A stretch of 64,000 nt of DNA, taken from the NCBI RefSeq assembly GCF_001040945.1, contig NZ_CP011930.1, forward strand, positions 5,327,021-5,391,020, in the 5' to 3' direction. The stretch is from Herbaspirillum seropedicae (lineage in GTDB: Bacteria > Pseudomonadota > Gammaproteobacteria > Burkholderiales > Burkholderiaceae_D). Positions within the stretch are counted from its first letter, which is position 1. Each line of letters opens with the position of its first letter. Both the position numbers and the translations under genes were made by a program. The notes under the pieces are model-generated. The model was not told the origin of the DNA. It did no database searches and worked only from the letters and a program-made list of their open reading frames with translations. Of the stretch, positions 49,780 through 58,738 are shown piece after piece.

Positions 49780-51795
49780 ATGTTCACCAAGATCCTGATC
49801 GCCAATCGCGGCGAAATCGCCTGCCGCGTGGCAGCCACCGCACGTCGCCTGGGCATTGCCACGGTAGCCGTCTATTCCGATGCCGACGCCCGCGCCAAGC
49901 ACGTGGCCGCCTGTGATGAAAGCGTGCGCCTGGGCCCGGCGCCAGCGCGCGAAAGCTACCTCTGTGCCGAAAAGATCATCGCCGCCGCGCTGGCTACAGG
50001 CGCACAGGCGATCCATCCCGGCTATGGTTTCCTGTCGGAGAATGCCGGCTTCGCCCAGGCCTGCGCCCAGGCCGGGCTGGTCTTCATCGGCCCGCCCGCG
50101 TCGGCCATCGAGGCCATGGGCTCCAAGGCGGCAGCCAAGGCGCTGATGGAACAGGCTGCCGTGCCGCTGGTGCCGGGCTATCACGGCGAAGAACAGGAGA
50201 GCGGCTTGCTGCACAGCCAGGCCGATCGCATCGGCTACCCGGTGCTGCTCAAGGCCAGCGCTGGCGGCGGCGGCAAGGGCATGCGCGTGGTCGAGCGTTC
50301 GGAAGACTTCGACGCCGCGCTGGCCTCCTGCAAGCGCGAGGCCATTGCCAGCTTCGGCGACGATCGCGTGCTGGTGGAAAAATACCTGACCCGGCCGCGC
50401 CACATCGAGATCCAGGTCTTCGCCGATGGCCACGGACACTGCGTCTACCTGTTCGAACGCGACTGCTCCGTGCAACGCCGCCACCAGAAGGTGCTGGAAG
50501 AAGCCCCTGCGCCCGGCATGAGCGAAGAGCGCCGCGCCGCCATGGGCGAGGCCGCCGTGGCCGCCGCCCGCGCCGTCGGCTATGTCGGCGCAGGCACGGT
50601 GGAATTCATCGCCAACCAGGATGGCAGCTTCTATTTCATGGAGATGAACACCCGCCTGCAGGTCGAGCATCCGGTGACCGAAATGATCACCGGTCTCGAT
50701 CTGGTGGAGTGGCAGTTACGTGTCGCCGCAGGGCAGGCATTGCCGCTGAAGCAAGAGCAATTACGCATCCACGGCCACGCCATCGAAGCGCGCATCTATG
50801 CCGAGAATCCCGAGAAGGGTTTCCTGCCCGCCATCGGCACGCTCACCCGCATGCGCAGTGCTGCAGCGGTGGAATTCCGCCTGGGACAGAGCGCGCCGGG
50901 CGACCCGGCGCATGTGCGCATCGACGCGGGCGTGAGAGAAGGCGACGCCATCTCGCCCTTCTATGATCCGATGATCGCCAAGCTCATCGTCTGGGGGCCG
51001 GACCGCGACGCCGCCCTGCGCAACATGCAGCGCGCGCTGGCGCAATACCAGGTGGTCGGCCTGGCCACCAATATCGCTTTCCTGCAGCGGCTGGTCGCAG
51101 GCCAGGCCTTTTCCACGGCGGCCCTCGATACCGGACTGATCGAGCGGCATCGCGATACCCTGTTCCCGCCGCCCTCCTCGCCCGATACCGAGACCCTGGC
51201 CCTGGCCATCGCCGCGATCCTGCAGCAGGAGCACGCACAAGCCGAGCGCAGCGATCCCTGGTCGCAACGCAACGGCTGGCGACTCAATACCCGCCTGCTG
51301 CGCACGCTGCGTTTCGAGCACGACGCGGGCGACACGACCGTGCAACTGGACTATGCCGGCGACGGCCAGCACTGGTCCTTGCTGACGAACGGGCAGACGC
51401 ATGCGCTGCAACTGCACGCAGCCGACGGCGACACCCTGATCATCTCGCTGGACGGACGCACCCTGCGCGCCGATGTGCTGCGCGAAGGTGAATGGCTGCA
51501 CGTCTTCGATGCCCACGGACAGCACAGCCTGCGCCATGTCGATCCCCTGGCCCACGCCGGCCATAGCGAGGCCGAAGGCGGACGCCTGACCGCGCCCATG
51601 CCCGGCAAGATCGTCGCGCTGCTGGTGCAGAAAGGCGCGAGCGTGGCGCATGGCACGCCGCTGCTGATCATGGAGGCGATGAAGATGGAACACACCATCG
51701 CCGCGCCTGCCGATGGCGTGGTCGAAGACCTGCTCTATGCAGTCGGCGACCAGGTGGCCGAAGGTGCGCAGCTACTGGAATTCAAGGCCGCTTGA
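49780..51795 (+). CDS. liuD: 3-Methylcrotonyl-CoA carboxylase, biotin carboxylase/BCCP (alpha) subunit
   Basis: A 671-residue biotin-containing subunit. The biotin carboxylase domain runs from residue 1 (MFTKILIANRGEIACRVAATARRLG) to about 450, with the ATP grasp region GGGGKGMRVVE and MEMNTRLQVEHPVTEMITG. A linker domain follows, then a C-terminal biotinyl domain with K635 in LIMEAMKMEHTI. The start was chosen at MFTKI after GGAGAGTCC; a longer open frame reaching into liuB is not coding. Confidence 0.95.
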   Translation: MFTKILIANRGEIACRVAATARRLGIATVAVYSDADARAKHVAACDESVRLGPAPARESYLCAEKIIAAALATGAQAIHPGYGFLSENAGFAQACAQAGLVFIGPPASAIEAMGSKAAAKALMEQAAVPLVPGYHGEEQESGLLHSQADRIGYPVLLKASAGGGGKGMRVVERSEDFDAALASCKREAIASFGDDRVLVEKYLTRPRHIEIQVFADGHGHCVYLFERDCSVQRRHQKVLEEAPAPGMSEERRAAMGEAAVAAARAVGYVGAGTVEFIANQDGSFYFMEMNTRLQVEHPVTEMITGLDLVEWQLRVAAGQALPLKQEQLRIHGHAIEARIYAENPEKGFLPAIGTLTRMRSAAAVEFRLGQSAPGDPAHVRIDAGVREGDAISPFYDPMIAKLIVWGPDRDAALRNMQRALAQYQVVGLATNIAFLQRLVAGQAFSTAALDTGLIERHRDTLFPPPSSPDTETLALAIAAILQQEHAQAERSDPWSQRNGWRLNTRLLRTLRFEHDAGDTTVQLDYAGDGQHWSLLTNGQTHALQLHAADGDTLIISLDGRTLRADVLREGEWLHVFDAHGQHSLRHVDPLAHAGHSEAEGGRLTAPMPGKIVALLVQKGASVAHGTPLLIMEAMKMEHTIAAPADGVVEDLLYAVGDQVAEGAQLLEFKAA

Positions 51796-51805
51796 GCACC
51801 TCGCC

Positions 51806-52735
51806 ATGAACGCACCGGCCCTGCACATCGCCGCCAGCATCCATGTGCTGGAACGCGGCTGGCTGTCGTCCAACAATGTGCTGCTGTTCGGGCGCGATGA
51901 GGTGGCGATGATCGATAGCGGTTACGTCACCCACGCCGAACAGACCCGGACCCTGGTGCGCCATGTCCTGGCGCAACGCGGGCGGCCCCGGCTGGACCTG
52001 CTGGTCAACACCCATCTGCACTCGGACCACTGCGGCGGCAATGCTGCGCTCCAGCAGGAGCACCACTGCCGCATCGCCATCCCCGCTGCAGAAGAGGAGA
52101 AGGTCCGCCACTGGGATGAAGACGCGCTGAGCTACCGCGCCACCGGACAGCGCTGCGCGCGTTTTACCGCTACGCAGACCTTGCGCAGCGGCGAGGTGCT
52201 ACGCATGGGCGAGCTGGACTGGCAGGTGCTGGCCGCACCCGGCCATGATCCGCATGCGCTGCTGTTCTACTGCGCGCAGGAGGGCGTGCTGGTCTCGGCT
52301 GATGCACTGTGGCGCAACGGTTTTGGCATCATCTTCCCGGAACTGGACGGTCAATCCGGCTTCGCAGAAGCCCGCGCCACGCTGGAACTGATCCGCAGCC
52401 TGGAGGTACGCACCGTCATCCCCGGCCACGGCGCGCCCTTCACCGAGGTCGATGATGCGCTGGAGAAGGCCTTCTCGCGGCTCGATTACCTGCAGGCCGA
52501 TCCACGCCGCAATGCGCACAATGGCATCAAGGTATTGGTGAAGTTCCTGTTGATGGAGCGTGGCCGCATCGCGCTGGAGCAGTTGCCGGCGATGATGCGG
52601 GAGATCCCGCTGCTGCGCATCACCAATGAACGCCACCTGCAGATGGACGACCTCGCCCTCGCCCGCTGGTGCGTAGCGCAGCTGGAGAAGGCCGGCGCCG
52701 CCCAAAGCGACGGCGTCTTCCTGCTCGACCGATGA
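51806..52735 (+). CDS. Metallo-beta-lactamase-fold hydrolase
   Basis: A 309-residue MBL protein: NTHLHSDHCGGNAAL is the HxHxDH metal motif, LAAPGHDPHALLFYC and SADALW carry further ligands, and VIPGHGAPF the last His. It begins 10 bp after the liuD stop, so it is co-transcribed with the liu genes. Activity is unknown; a thioesterase role is possible. It is only distantly similar to the MBL gene at 44037. Confidence 0.85.
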   Translation: MNAPALHIAASIHVLERGWLSSNNVLLFGRDEVAMIDSGYVTHAEQTRTLVRHVLAQRGRPRLDLLVNTHLHSDHCGGNAALQQEHHCRIAIPAAEEEKVRHWDEDALSYRATGQRCARFTATQTLRSGEVLRMGELDWQVLAAPGHDPHALLFYCAQEGVLVSADALWRNGFGIIFPELDGQSGFAEARATLELIRSLEVRTVIPGHGAPFTEVDDALEKAFSRLDYLQADPRRNAHNGIKVLVKFLLMERGRIALEQLPAMMREIPLLRITNERHLQMDDLALARWCVAQLEKAGAAQSDGVFLLDR

Positions 52736-52820
52736 GCACACGCACCGGCCTGCCAGCGCCTGAAGCACGGCAGCCATGCTGTTATCATTTCCCGCTTGTT
52801 CCCCAGCCTTTGTGATTGCC

Positions 52821-53330
52821 ATGACTGATACCGCCGCACCCCTGCCCTCTTCCGCCCAACGGGTGGCCGACCTGCTGGTCTCCATGGGCCACGACAAGCC
52901 GGTCGTGATGCTGCCCTCGACCGGCCGCACCTCTGCCGAAGCCGCTGCCGCCGTCGGTTGCGACGTGGCCGAGATCGCCAAGTCCATCATCTTCCGCCGT
53001 CTTGCCGACGACGCCCCGGTGCTGGTCATCGCCAGCGGCGCCAACCGCGTAGACGAAGCCAAGGTCACCGCGCTGACCGGCCCGCTGGGCAAGGCCGACG
53101 CCAAGTTCGTGCGCGAGAAGACCGGCTACGCCATCGGCGGCGTCTGCCCGGTCGGCCATGTGGTCAAGCCGGTCATGCTGATCGACCGCGACCTGTTCAA
53201 CTTCGACAGCATCTGGGCCGCCGCCGGCCATCCCCATGCGCTGTTCAGCCTGACCGCCGCGCAGCTGGAAAAGATGACTGGCGGCGCCGTCGCCGACGTG
53301 CGCCTGGAAGCACCGCCCCCGGCCCACTGA
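52821..53330 (+). CDS. YbaK/ProX-type aminoacyl-tRNA deacylase-like protein
   Basis: A 169-residue YbaK-fold protein: TSAEAAAAVGCDVAEIAKSIIF, LVIASGANRVDEAKV, GYAIGGVCPVGH and the C-terminal FSLTAAQLEKMTGGAVADV. Such proteins hydrolyse mischarged Cys- or Ala-tRNA(Pro). It sits between liuD-associated genes and HMG-CoA lyase without obvious pathway relevance. The start was placed at MTDTAAPLPS rather than the upstream frame start at 52776. Confidence 0.9.
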   Translation: MTDTAAPLPSSAQRVADLLVSMGHDKPVVMLPSTGRTSAEAAAAVGCDVAEIAKSIIFRRLADDAPVLVIASGANRVDEAKVTALTGPLGKADAKFVREKTGYAIGGVCPVGHVVKPVMLIDRDLFNFDSIWAAAGHPHALFSLTAAQLEKMTGGAVADVRLEAPPPAH

Positions 53331-53386
53331 TATCATCGTCGCAGACAGAGACAAGCCCGCCCATCCCAGCCACGGAGACCCGCCAG

Positions 53387-54295
53387 ATGAACCTGCCCAA
53401 GAAAGTGAAGATCGTCGAAGTCGGACCGCGCGACGGTTTGCAGAACGAGAAGGACACCATTTCCGCCGAGGTCAAGATCGAGCTGGTCAATCGTCTCGCC
53501 GCGGCGGGCTTCCCGAATGTGGAGGCGGCCTCGTTCGTCTCGCCCAAGTGGGTGCCGCAGATGGCCACCTCCGCCGAGGTCATGCATGGCATCACGCGCA
53601 GGCCCGGCGTGGTCTATTCCGCGCTGGTGCCCAACATGAAGGGCTTCGAGGCCGCGCTGGAGGCCGGCGTTGACGAGGTGGTGATCTTTGGCGCGGCCTC
53701 GGAAGCGTTTTCGCAGAAGAACATCAACTGTTCCATTGCAGAATCCATCGACCGTTTTGCCGAAGTGGCGCGCGCCGCCAAGGAGCACCGCAAGCGCCTG
53801 CGTGCGGCGGTCAGTTGCGCCTTTGGCTGTCCCTACCAGGGCGAGGTGCCGCTGGAGGCCGTGGCCGACGTAGTACGGCGCTTCCGCGAACTGGGCTGTG
53901 ACGAGATCGACATCGCCGACACCATCGGCGTAGCCACGCCAGGCAAGGTGCGGCCGGTGATGGAAACGGCGATCCGCGAATTCCACATCGAAGGCCTCTC
54001 CGGCCATTTCCACGATACCTATGGACAGGCGCTGGCCAACATCTATGCCAGCCTGCAGACGGGCATCAGCATCTATCACGCCTCGGTGGCGGGGCTGGGC
54101 GGATGTCCTTATGCCAAGGGCGCCACCGGCAATGTGGCCACTGAGGATGTGCTGTACATGATGAATGGACTCGGCATCGAAACCGGCGTGGACCTGGACG
54201 CCGTGGTGGAGGCGGGGCAGTTCATCTCGCAGCAGCTGGGGCGCAGGTCGGTGAGCAGGGCGGGGAATGCGATCGCGGCGAAACGTGCGGGATAA
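53387..54295 (+). CDS. liuE: Hydroxymethylglutaryl-CoA lyase
   Basis: A 302-residue HMGL-like TIM barrel: VKIVEVGPRDGLQNEKDTIS, EAASFVSPKWVPQMA, and the catalytic cysteine loop GLGGCPYAKGATGNVATEDV. It cleaves HMG-CoA to acetoacetate and acetyl-CoA, the last step of leucine degradation. The start at 53387 follows GGAGACCCGCCAG. Confidence 0.95.
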   Translation: MNLPKKVKIVEVGPRDGLQNEKDTISAEVKIELVNRLAAAGFPNVEAASFVSPKWVPQMATSAEVMHGITRRPGVVYSALVPNMKGFEAALEAGVDEVVIFGAASEAFSQKNINCSIAESIDRFAEVARAAKEHRKRLRAAVSCAFGCPYQGEVPLEAVADVVRRFRELGCDEIDIADTIGVATPGKVRPVMETAIREFHIEGLSGHFHDTYGQALANIYASLQTGISIYHASVAGLGGCPYAKGATGNVATEDVLYMMNGLGIETGVDLDAVVEAGQFISQQLGRRSVSRAGNAIAAKRAG

Positions 54296-54426
54296 GCCAT
54301 AGGCGCTGACACCTCGCGCCGCTGAATCTCATCACGCCGTTTCGCTACCGAGGCCATTTCCGTTCAGACAGATGAACGGCTACCCGCCCAGCCGATGCGC
54401 TGGCGCTGCTGAGCCAGCAGCCGACC

Positions 54427-54600
54427 TCACTGCTGGCGATACCGCCGCAGCCCGCGAATCGGATACTTCTCGCGCTTCTCGCGCGTATCCGACGCCGCCA
54501 GCGCCTTCTTCAGTGCACGCTTGTGCAACACCGCCCCGCCGATCACGACGACAGCCGCCAGGGCGATGATGAGGATATTGACCAGATCGAATGTTTGCAT
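54427..54600 (-). CDS. Small single-pass membrane protein, 57 aa
   Basis: The 57-residue product MQTFDLVNILIIALAAVVVI... has one membrane segment (about residues 6-26) and a basic cytoplasmic tail rich in Lys and Arg (KRALKKAL, KREKYPIRGLRRYRQQ). A strong GAGGGGGAAG precedes the ATG at 54600, which supports it as a real gene. I do not recognise the family. Confidence 0.65.
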   Translation of the reverse strand: MQTFDLVNILIIALAAVVVIGGAVLHKRALKKALAASDTREKREKYPIRGLRRYRQQ

Positions 54601-54898
54601 GACTTCCCCCTCTTGCAACAACAGATGAAACGCGGGCATGGCCCCTTTCCGGTTTTGCCGGAGCCGCAAGGCACCCCCGGTGGCGCTTGCGTGGCCTGTC
54701 AAACACCAGGCTTGTGGAAAACATAGCACATGGTTTCGGTCGGACAGTAAATCATATAAATAATTTCCTGAATATTTCCCCTGTATGCAACAAAGCCACA
54801 AAAAGCACGACCGTAATATTTTGTGGCTTTTTGCCCTATAATCGTCCGACAAACCCGGCCCTGCGCCTTGAAATAACGACAACCCACGAGAGACGACC
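54601..54898. promoter_or_regulatory. AT-rich promoter region of the nitronate monooxygenase gene with inverted repeat
   Basis: The segment from 54715 to 54845 is much more AT-rich than its surroundings. AAAGCCACAAAA (54792-54803) and TTTTGTGGCTTT (54819-54830) form a perfect 12-bp inverted repeat, directly followed by TATAAT at 54837-54842. GTCGGAC-type half-sites occur at about 54749 and, inverted, at 54844. The inverted repeat may be an operator or a terminator. Confidence 0.5.
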
Positions 54899-55873
54899 AT
54901 GACATCAGCCCCGGCTTATCCGAAAGCTTTGCAAGATCTGCGCCTGCCCATCATCTGCTCACCGATGTTCATCGCCAGCGGTCCGGCCCTGGTGGCGGCG
55001 CAGTGCAAGGCGGGGTTGGTGGGGTCGTTTCCGGCGCTCAATGCGCGTCCGGCCGAGCTGCTCGATACCTGGCTGACCCAGTTGCAAGAGGAGCTGGCGC
55101 AGTGGCAGGCCGAGCACGCGCAGCGCAAGGTGGGGCCGATTGCGGTCAACCAGATCGTGCACCAGTCCAACGACCGGCTGGCCCAGGATGTGGCCACCTG
55201 CGTGAAGCACCAGGTGCCCATCATCATCTCCAGCCTGCGCGCGCCGCCGCAGGAGATGCTGGATGCGGTGCACAGCTATGGCGGCATCGTGCTGCACGAT
55301 GTGATTTCGCTGCGCCATGCCGAGAAGGCGCTGGAGGCCGGCGTGGATGGGCTCATCCTGGTGGCGGCCGGGGCGGGCGGACATGCGGGTACGCTCTCGC
55401 CGTTCGCGCTGGTGGGCGAGGTGCGCAAGATGTTCAAGGGACCGCTGGTGCTTTCCGGGGCCATCGCTACGGGCGACGCCGTGCTGGCGGCGCAGGCCAT
55501 GGGCGCGGACTTTGCCTACATGGGCTCGCGCTGGCTGGCCACGCAGGAATCGAATGTGGACCAGGCCTATCGCCAGGCCATCGTCGACTCCACGGCGGCC
55601 GATGTGGTGTACACCAATCTCTTCACGGGTGTACACGGCAATTACCTGAAGAAATCCATCGTCAATGCCGGCCTCGATCCGGACAACCTGCCCGAGGCCG
55701 ACAAGACCAAGATGAATTTCGGCTCCGGCGGCGGCAGCAAGGCCAAGGCCTGGCGCGACATCTGGGGCGCGGGCCAGGGCGTGGGCCTGATGGATGACGT
55801 GCCGACGGTGGCCGAGATGGTGGACCGGCTGGAGGCCGAATACCGCGCCGCGCGCTCGCGCCTGGCGCTGTAG
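54899..55873 (+). CDS. Nitronate monooxygenase-family flavoprotein
   Basis: A 324-residue FMN-binding TIM barrel: LRLPIICSPMFIASGPALVAAQCKAG, QIVHQSNDRLAQDV, and the phosphate loop LVAAGAGGHAGTLSPFALV with VLSGAIATGDAVLAAQAMGADFAYMGSRW. It oxidises alkyl nitronates such as propionate 3-nitronate, or acts as a related NADH:quinone reductase-like enzyme. It stands alone with its own AT-rich promoter and a strong terminator. Confidence 0.88.
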   Translation: MTSAPAYPKALQDLRLPIICSPMFIASGPALVAAQCKAGLVGSFPALNARPAELLDTWLTQLQEELAQWQAEHAQRKVGPIAVNQIVHQSNDRLAQDVATCVKHQVPIIISSLRAPPQEMLDAVHSYGGIVLHDVISLRHAEKALEAGVDGLILVAAGAGGHAGTLSPFALVGEVRKMFKGPLVLSGAIATGDAVLAAQAMGADFAYMGSRWLATQESNVDQAYRQAIVDSTAADVVYTNLFTGVHGNYLKKSIVNAGLDPDNLPEADKTKMNFGSGGGSKAKAWRDIWGAGQGVGLMDDVPTVAEMVDRLEAEYRAARSRLAL

Positions 55874-55916
55874 GCGCGCCCTGCGCGCACGGGCCTGCGG
55901 CCACGGACGCGACCGC

Positions 55917-55951
55917 AGGCGGACCTTCCCGGTCCGCCTTTCTTTTTTTGT
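55917..55951 (+). terminator. rho-independent terminator after nitronate monooxygenase
   Basis: AGGCGGACC (55917-55925) pairs with GGTCCGCCT (55931-55939), followed by TTCTTTTTTTG. Confidence 0.92.
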
Positions 55952-56247
55952 GCATCTTTGCACCAGCCTGACGGAACGCGCCCCGCGCTGGCGCATCCAA
56001 GCATGAGCTTGTACGGCGTCCATCCCCGCCGGATGAGCGCTCCCCCCTTCATTTGTGAGATTTGTCCGTCGGACAATTTCTCATTTTTCATCACGCGCTG
56101 AATCTGGCGGCACTTCTGCTGCGCCCTCCGGTCGTACCTGTTCGCTTCCTGCCTTCGCAAGGGCCGGGGCTAGCGCCGCACTCAGCTGCAGCGGCACTGC
56201 CTCCCTGCGACAAAGAAGAGCCATGACTTTTATGCGAGGACATCCCC
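55952..56247. promoter_or_regulatory. Intergenic region with palindrome TTGTCCGTCGGACAA
   Basis: TTGTCCG-T-CGGACAA at 56062-56076 is a perfect palindrome around one base, extended by GAGA and TCTC in its flanks. T-rich sequence follows, so it could be an operator of TetR type or a terminator hairpin. Nothing else was recognised in this gap. Confidence 0.5.
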
Positions 56248-56517
56248 ATGACCAGCTTCCTAAGAACCAGAAAAGATCGTCATCCCAAACACGACAAGCC
56301 ACGCCTGCCGCACGAGCATGACCAGAACATCGATCGCCAGGACCCGGCGCGCAGCGGCCACAAGGTGGAACGCCCGGAGATCCGCCAGGCCTACGATGAC
56401 ATCCGTCAGGGCCAGGTCGATACCGACCTGCGCGGCACCGGCGGGCTTGATGAAATGAACAAGGAAGGCGGCAAGCGCGCCGCCAGTGCGCCGCCCAAGC
56501 AGCTGGAAAAGGACTGA
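56248..56517 (+). CDS. Small hydrophilic hypothetical protein, 89 aa
   Basis: The 89-residue product is highly charged and lacks hydrophobic segments (MTSFLRTRKDRHPKHDKPRL; later RQAYDDIRQGQVDTDLRGTG; ends PPKQLEKD), suggesting an intrinsically disordered cytoplasmic protein. The start follows GAGGACATCCCC. I do not recognise a named family. The gene lies alone between the palindrome and a convergent hydrolase gene. Confidence 0.65.
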   Translation: MTSFLRTRKDRHPKHDKPRLPHEHDQNIDRQDPARSGHKVERPEIRQAYDDIRQGQVDTDLRGTGGLDEMNKEGGKRAASAPPKQLEKD

Positions 56518-56544
56518 AGTTTGGAGGATGGCCGGCCAGCGCTG

Positions 56545-57240
56545 CTATAGCGCTGACTGCGCCATCCAGTCACGGATCAGGGCCGCGAGTTCCTGCGGCT
56601 TTTCCATCGGCGTCATGTGGCCGCAGTCGCGGATGAGTTCCAGGCGTGACTGCGGAATCTGCCGCGCCATCTCCTCCGATTCCTCCACGCTGCGCAACTT
56701 GTCCTGGTCGCTGCTGACGATGAGCACCGGGCAACGTAACTGCTGCAAGCTCTCCGCATCACTATCCCGCAAAGTCTGCAGCTGGCGCAGGAACACTTCC
56801 TTGCCATTGGCCAGGGCCATCGCCTGCAGGCGGTCCAGCAAGGCGCGCTCGCCGCTGCGTGCCGGGTGCAAGGACGAGGCCAGCGCCCGCGAAGTCAATC
56901 CCTTGAAGGGCGTACGTTGGGCCAGTTCGATCTGCGCCAGCGTACCGGCCGATTCACGCTCGGTCTGCGGGCGCGACGAGGTGTTGAGCAGGGCCAGCCC
57001 GGCTACCCGCTCGGGCGCCATCAGCGCCATGGCCTGCGCCACGAAGCCTCCCATCGAGAAACCGAACAGCACGAAGCGCTCGGGCGCATTGCGCAGCACT
57101 GAGGCGGCCAGGGCGCGGATGCCGATCTCCTGGCCGAGATCGCCGAAATGCAGTGCGCCCAGCGCCTCCAGGTCGGACTGCATGTCGTCCCAGAGATGAT
57201 GATTGAGCATGAAGCCGGGCAGCAGGACCAGGTTGCGCAT
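56545..57240 (-). CDS. Alpha/beta hydrolase
   Basis: A 231-residue alpha/beta hydrolase: oxyanion-region LLPGFMLNHHLWDDM, nucleophile elbow GFSMGGFVAQAM, Asp in VSSDQDKLRSV and catalytic His in RDCGHMTPMEKP. The substrate is unknown. The ATG at 57240 has AAGGAA upstream. It is probably co-transcribed with the upstream MFS gene, 55 bp away. Confidence 0.88.
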   Translation of the reverse strand: MRNLVLLPGFMLNHHLWDDMQSDLEALGALHFGDLGQEIGIRALAASVLRNAPERFVLFGFSMGGFVAQAMALMAPERVAGLALLNTSSRPQTERESAGTLAQIELAQRTPFKGLTSRALASSLHPARSGERALLDRLQAMALANGKEVFLRQLQTLRDSDAESLQQLRCPVLIVSSDQDKLRSVEESEEMARQIPQSRLELIRDCGHMTPMEKPQELAALIRDWMAQSAL

Positions 57241-57295
57241 GGAATTCCTTACAACGTTGAACAAAGAAGAAAACGAAAAACGCCACCGCAAGCGG

Positions 57296-58453
57296 CTATT
57301 GCAGCCACTGCGCGCGCCGGCTCGACAGCGCCATGGCCAGGCACAGCGCGCCCAGCAGCGCCAGCGCCGCCTGCAGGCCCCAGCCATGGGCCAGGAAACC
57401 GAACACGGGCGGCCCGATCAGGCTGCCGCTGTAGCCCAGCGTGGCCACGGCGGCCAGGGCGGTCGAGCCATGCCGGCCGGCGGCGCTGAAGACGAACGGG
57501 AACACCGCCGCCACACCCGCGCCTGCAATGGCAAACCCGAGGATGGCCGGCGTCATGCCCTGCGCCGTCACGGCCAGCGCCATCCCGCCGGTGGCCACCA
57601 GGGTGCCGATCGAGACCACGCGGCGCGCATCATAACGCGCCTTGAGGCCGTCGCCGACCATGCGCATGACCAGCATCATGCCGGCAAAGGCGGCATAGGC
57701 CAGGGGCGTGGCGCCATCGCTGGCGCCGATGTGGTCCTTCATGTAGATGCCGCTCCAGTCGGCCACCGACCCTTCCACGATGGCGCCGCAAAAGGCGATC
57801 ACGCCCAGCACCACCAGATGGCCATGCGGCAGCGCGAAGAGCTGGCGCTGCGGATCGTACTGCGGACGGTCATCGGGCAGGGCCTGGCAACCGGCATAGA
57901 GCGGCCAGGCCAGCAGCGCCGCCGCCAGCAGGAAATGCCACAGCGGCGCCACGCCCAGGCCGGCCACGGCGCTGGCGACCAGCGCGCCAGAGAAGGTGCC
58001 GACACAGAACCAGCCATGCAGCATCGACATGATGGGCCGGCCGGCCTCGCGCTCGGCCTGGGCGCCCAGTGCATTGATGGCCACGTCGAAGCAGCTGGAG
58101 GCCGCGCCATACAGGGTGCAGACCGCCATCAGCGTCCATAGCCCCGGGGCCAGCGCCAGCAACGGCAATGAGAGCAGCAGGACCAGCCCGGCGTAGAGGC
58201 TGCTGTGACGCGCGCCGTAATGGCCGGTGATCCAGGCCGCCAGCGGAAAGGAGCCGACCGCGCCGATGCCGCCGCACAACAGGACCAGGGCCAGCGTTGC
58301 CGCGTCCAGCTGCAACTGGTCCCGGATGGCGGGAATGCGCGCCGCCCAAGTGGAAAAGACCACCCCCAGCAGGAGGAACAGGAAAGGGATGGCGATCTTG
58401 CGCCAGGCCTGGTGGTTTTGCGGGAGTGCAGGAATGCAATGCTTGGTTGTCAT
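57296..58453 (-). CDS. Major facilitator superfamily transporter
   Basis: A 385-residue 12-segment transporter (FLFLLLGVVFSTWAARIPAIRDQL at the start, similar to the YbjJ-type subgroup). The substrate cannot be told. The start was placed at MTTKHCIPALPQ, ahead of the first membrane segment. Confidence 0.88.
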   Translation of the reverse strand: MTTKHCIPALPQNHQAWRKIAIPFLFLLLGVVFSTWAARIPAIRDQLQLDAATLALVLLCGGIGAVGSFPLAAWITGHYGARHSSLYAGLVLLLSLPLLALAPGLWTLMAVCTLYGAASSCFDVAINALGAQAEREAGRPIMSMLHGWFCVGTFSGALVASAVAGLGVAPLWHFLLAAALLAWPLYAGCQALPDDRPQYDPQRQLFALPHGHLVVLGVIAFCGAIVEGSVADWSGIYMKDHIGASDGATPLAYAAFAGMMLVMRMVGDGLKARYDARRVVSIGTLVATGGMALAVTAQGMTPAILGFAIAGAGVAAVFPFVFSAAGRHGSTALAAVATLGYSGSLIGPPVFGFLAHGWGLQAALALLGALCLAMALSSRRAQWLQ

Positions 58454-58738
58454 CGGGATGTCAGGAATGTAAACTGCCGGAAACTCATTTCGCTTCAGCA
58501 ATGAGTCTCAGTAATGCCACCGCTAGCCACCGCTATTATCCGACAACCGGGAAGGACGCAGGAATGCGGCCTTTGTCGGAACCGGCGGGAGCAGGCAAGA
58601 GGGGGGTCGCCGTGGGACGGCGGCCAATGCCAGAGGTTCAACGTCAACGCGGGTGCAAGCCCGCCTCGCCAGATCACGCATCCAGCCGCTTCTGACGACA
58701 ACCGACTCCGCCAGCGGCGGCGACTCGCAGGGACAGGG

